A stretch of DNA of 34,335 nucleotides, taken from contig PMUM01000128.1 of the NCBI GenBank assembly GCA_003166855.1, positions 494 to 34,828 of the forward strand, in the 5' to 3' direction. The notes beneath the pieces were generated by a model. It did no database searches. It was not told where the DNA came from and saw nothing but the letters and a program-made list of their open reading frames with translations. A program made the position numbers and the translations under genes. The DNA comes from Acidobacteriaceae bacterium (GTDB taxonomy: Bacteria; Acidobacteriota; Terriglobia; Terriglobales; Acidobacteriaceae). Below, piece by piece: positions 34,187 to 34,335 of this stretch. Positions within the stretch are counted from its first letter, which is position 1, and every line of letters begins with the position of its first letter.

Positions 34187-34335
34187 TTGGAGCCCCATTA
34201 CAGCATCGTAATCCCCGCCTATAACGAGAGCGCTCGCCTTGGCGCATCGCTCGAGAAGGTGCTCGCCTACGTCCACGCTCAAGGCTGGGATGCGGAAGTC
34301 ATCGTCGTCAACGACGGATCCCGCGACAACACGGC
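34187..34335 (+). CDS. Family 2 glycosyltransferase, 5' part (cut by window end)
   Basis: The first 49 codons are present, starting at TTG 34187 (first residues MEPHYSIVIPAYNESARLG). The text VIPAYNE and later VIVVNDGSRDNT are the nucleotide-binding signatures of GT2 enzymes, closest by look to dolichyl-phosphate mannose synthase-like proteins that use a polyprenyl acceptor. The frame could also begin at a CTG a few codons upstream. The enzyme would transfer a sugar from a nucleotide sugar, but acceptor and sugar cannot be seen. Confidence 0.8.
   Translation, partial: MEPHYSIVIPAYNESARLGASLEKVLAYVHAQGWDAEVIVVNDGSRDNT

Noticed and set aside
33021-34247. 408-codon minus-strand frame across the VWA gene
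   Set aside because: Antisense shadow; the plus-strand VWFA-related gene has signal peptide, ribosome binding site and family text.

Overview
The window reads as a chromosomal stretch of a GC-rich environmental bacterium, most likely an acidobacterium. No rRNA marker is present, so this rests on gene content. It includes a VWFA-related protein of the type frequent in Acidobacteria, a secreted GloVer-repeat protein (TIGR03803-like), a large Ser/Thr kinase fused to a TPR-type sensor region, a winged-helix/TPR regulator, and intergenic hairpin repeats of kinds I recall from such genomes. I see no phage, transposase, CRISPR array, rRNA or tRNA gene.

Layout. Positions 1-3920 hold the 3' end of an FmdE-family gene that meets, tail to tail, a minus-strand housekeeping cluster: cca, a DUF721/DciA-like gene, gatC and gatA. 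A palindrome-rich region (3955-4034) separates cca from a divergent secreted amidohydrolase with a C-terminal CIA30-like domain. Next come a frameshifted nucleotidyltransferase, tsaD, a small divergent response regulator and a tiny zinc-ribbon protein.

Positions 9043-15343 carry a complete ISC iron-sulfur cluster operon in the same order as in Escherichia coli: iscR, iscS, iscU, iscA, hscB, hscA, fdx, iscX. A good IscR type-1-like operator lies just upstream of iscR. IscR would sense cluster status, IscS supplies sulfur, IscU is the scaffold, IscA a carrier or alternative scaffold, HscB/HscA release the cluster, Fdx donates electrons, and IscX modulates IscS. HscB has an N-terminal four-cysteine zinc finger resembling that of animal HSC20. 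The operon is interrupted by several hairpin-forming repeats.

Positions 15431-19011 (minus strand) hold a probable sugar module: yraN, galT and a secreted glycoside hydrolase family 2 enzyme. Just upstream of yraN is a perfect CRP-type site (TGTGA-N6-TCACA), about 41.5 bp from an inferred start of transcription. After that come a winged-helix/TPR membrane regulator (19450-20991), a class III aminotransferase (minus), the GloVer-repeat protein, the kinase-TPR protein, an unrecognised membrane-anchored protein of apparently lower GC, an EamA transporter, a rhomboid protease with zinc-ribbon and TPR parts, a small exported unknown (minus), an HD-GYP response regulator, the VWA protein, and the start of a family 2 glycosyltransferase cut by the window end.

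The items most worth follow-up are the dyad cluster at 3955-4034, the CRP-type site before yraN-galT, the IscR box and full ISC synteny with zinc-finger HscB, the dispersed hairpin repeats inside and around operons, and the frameshifted nucleotidyltransferase.
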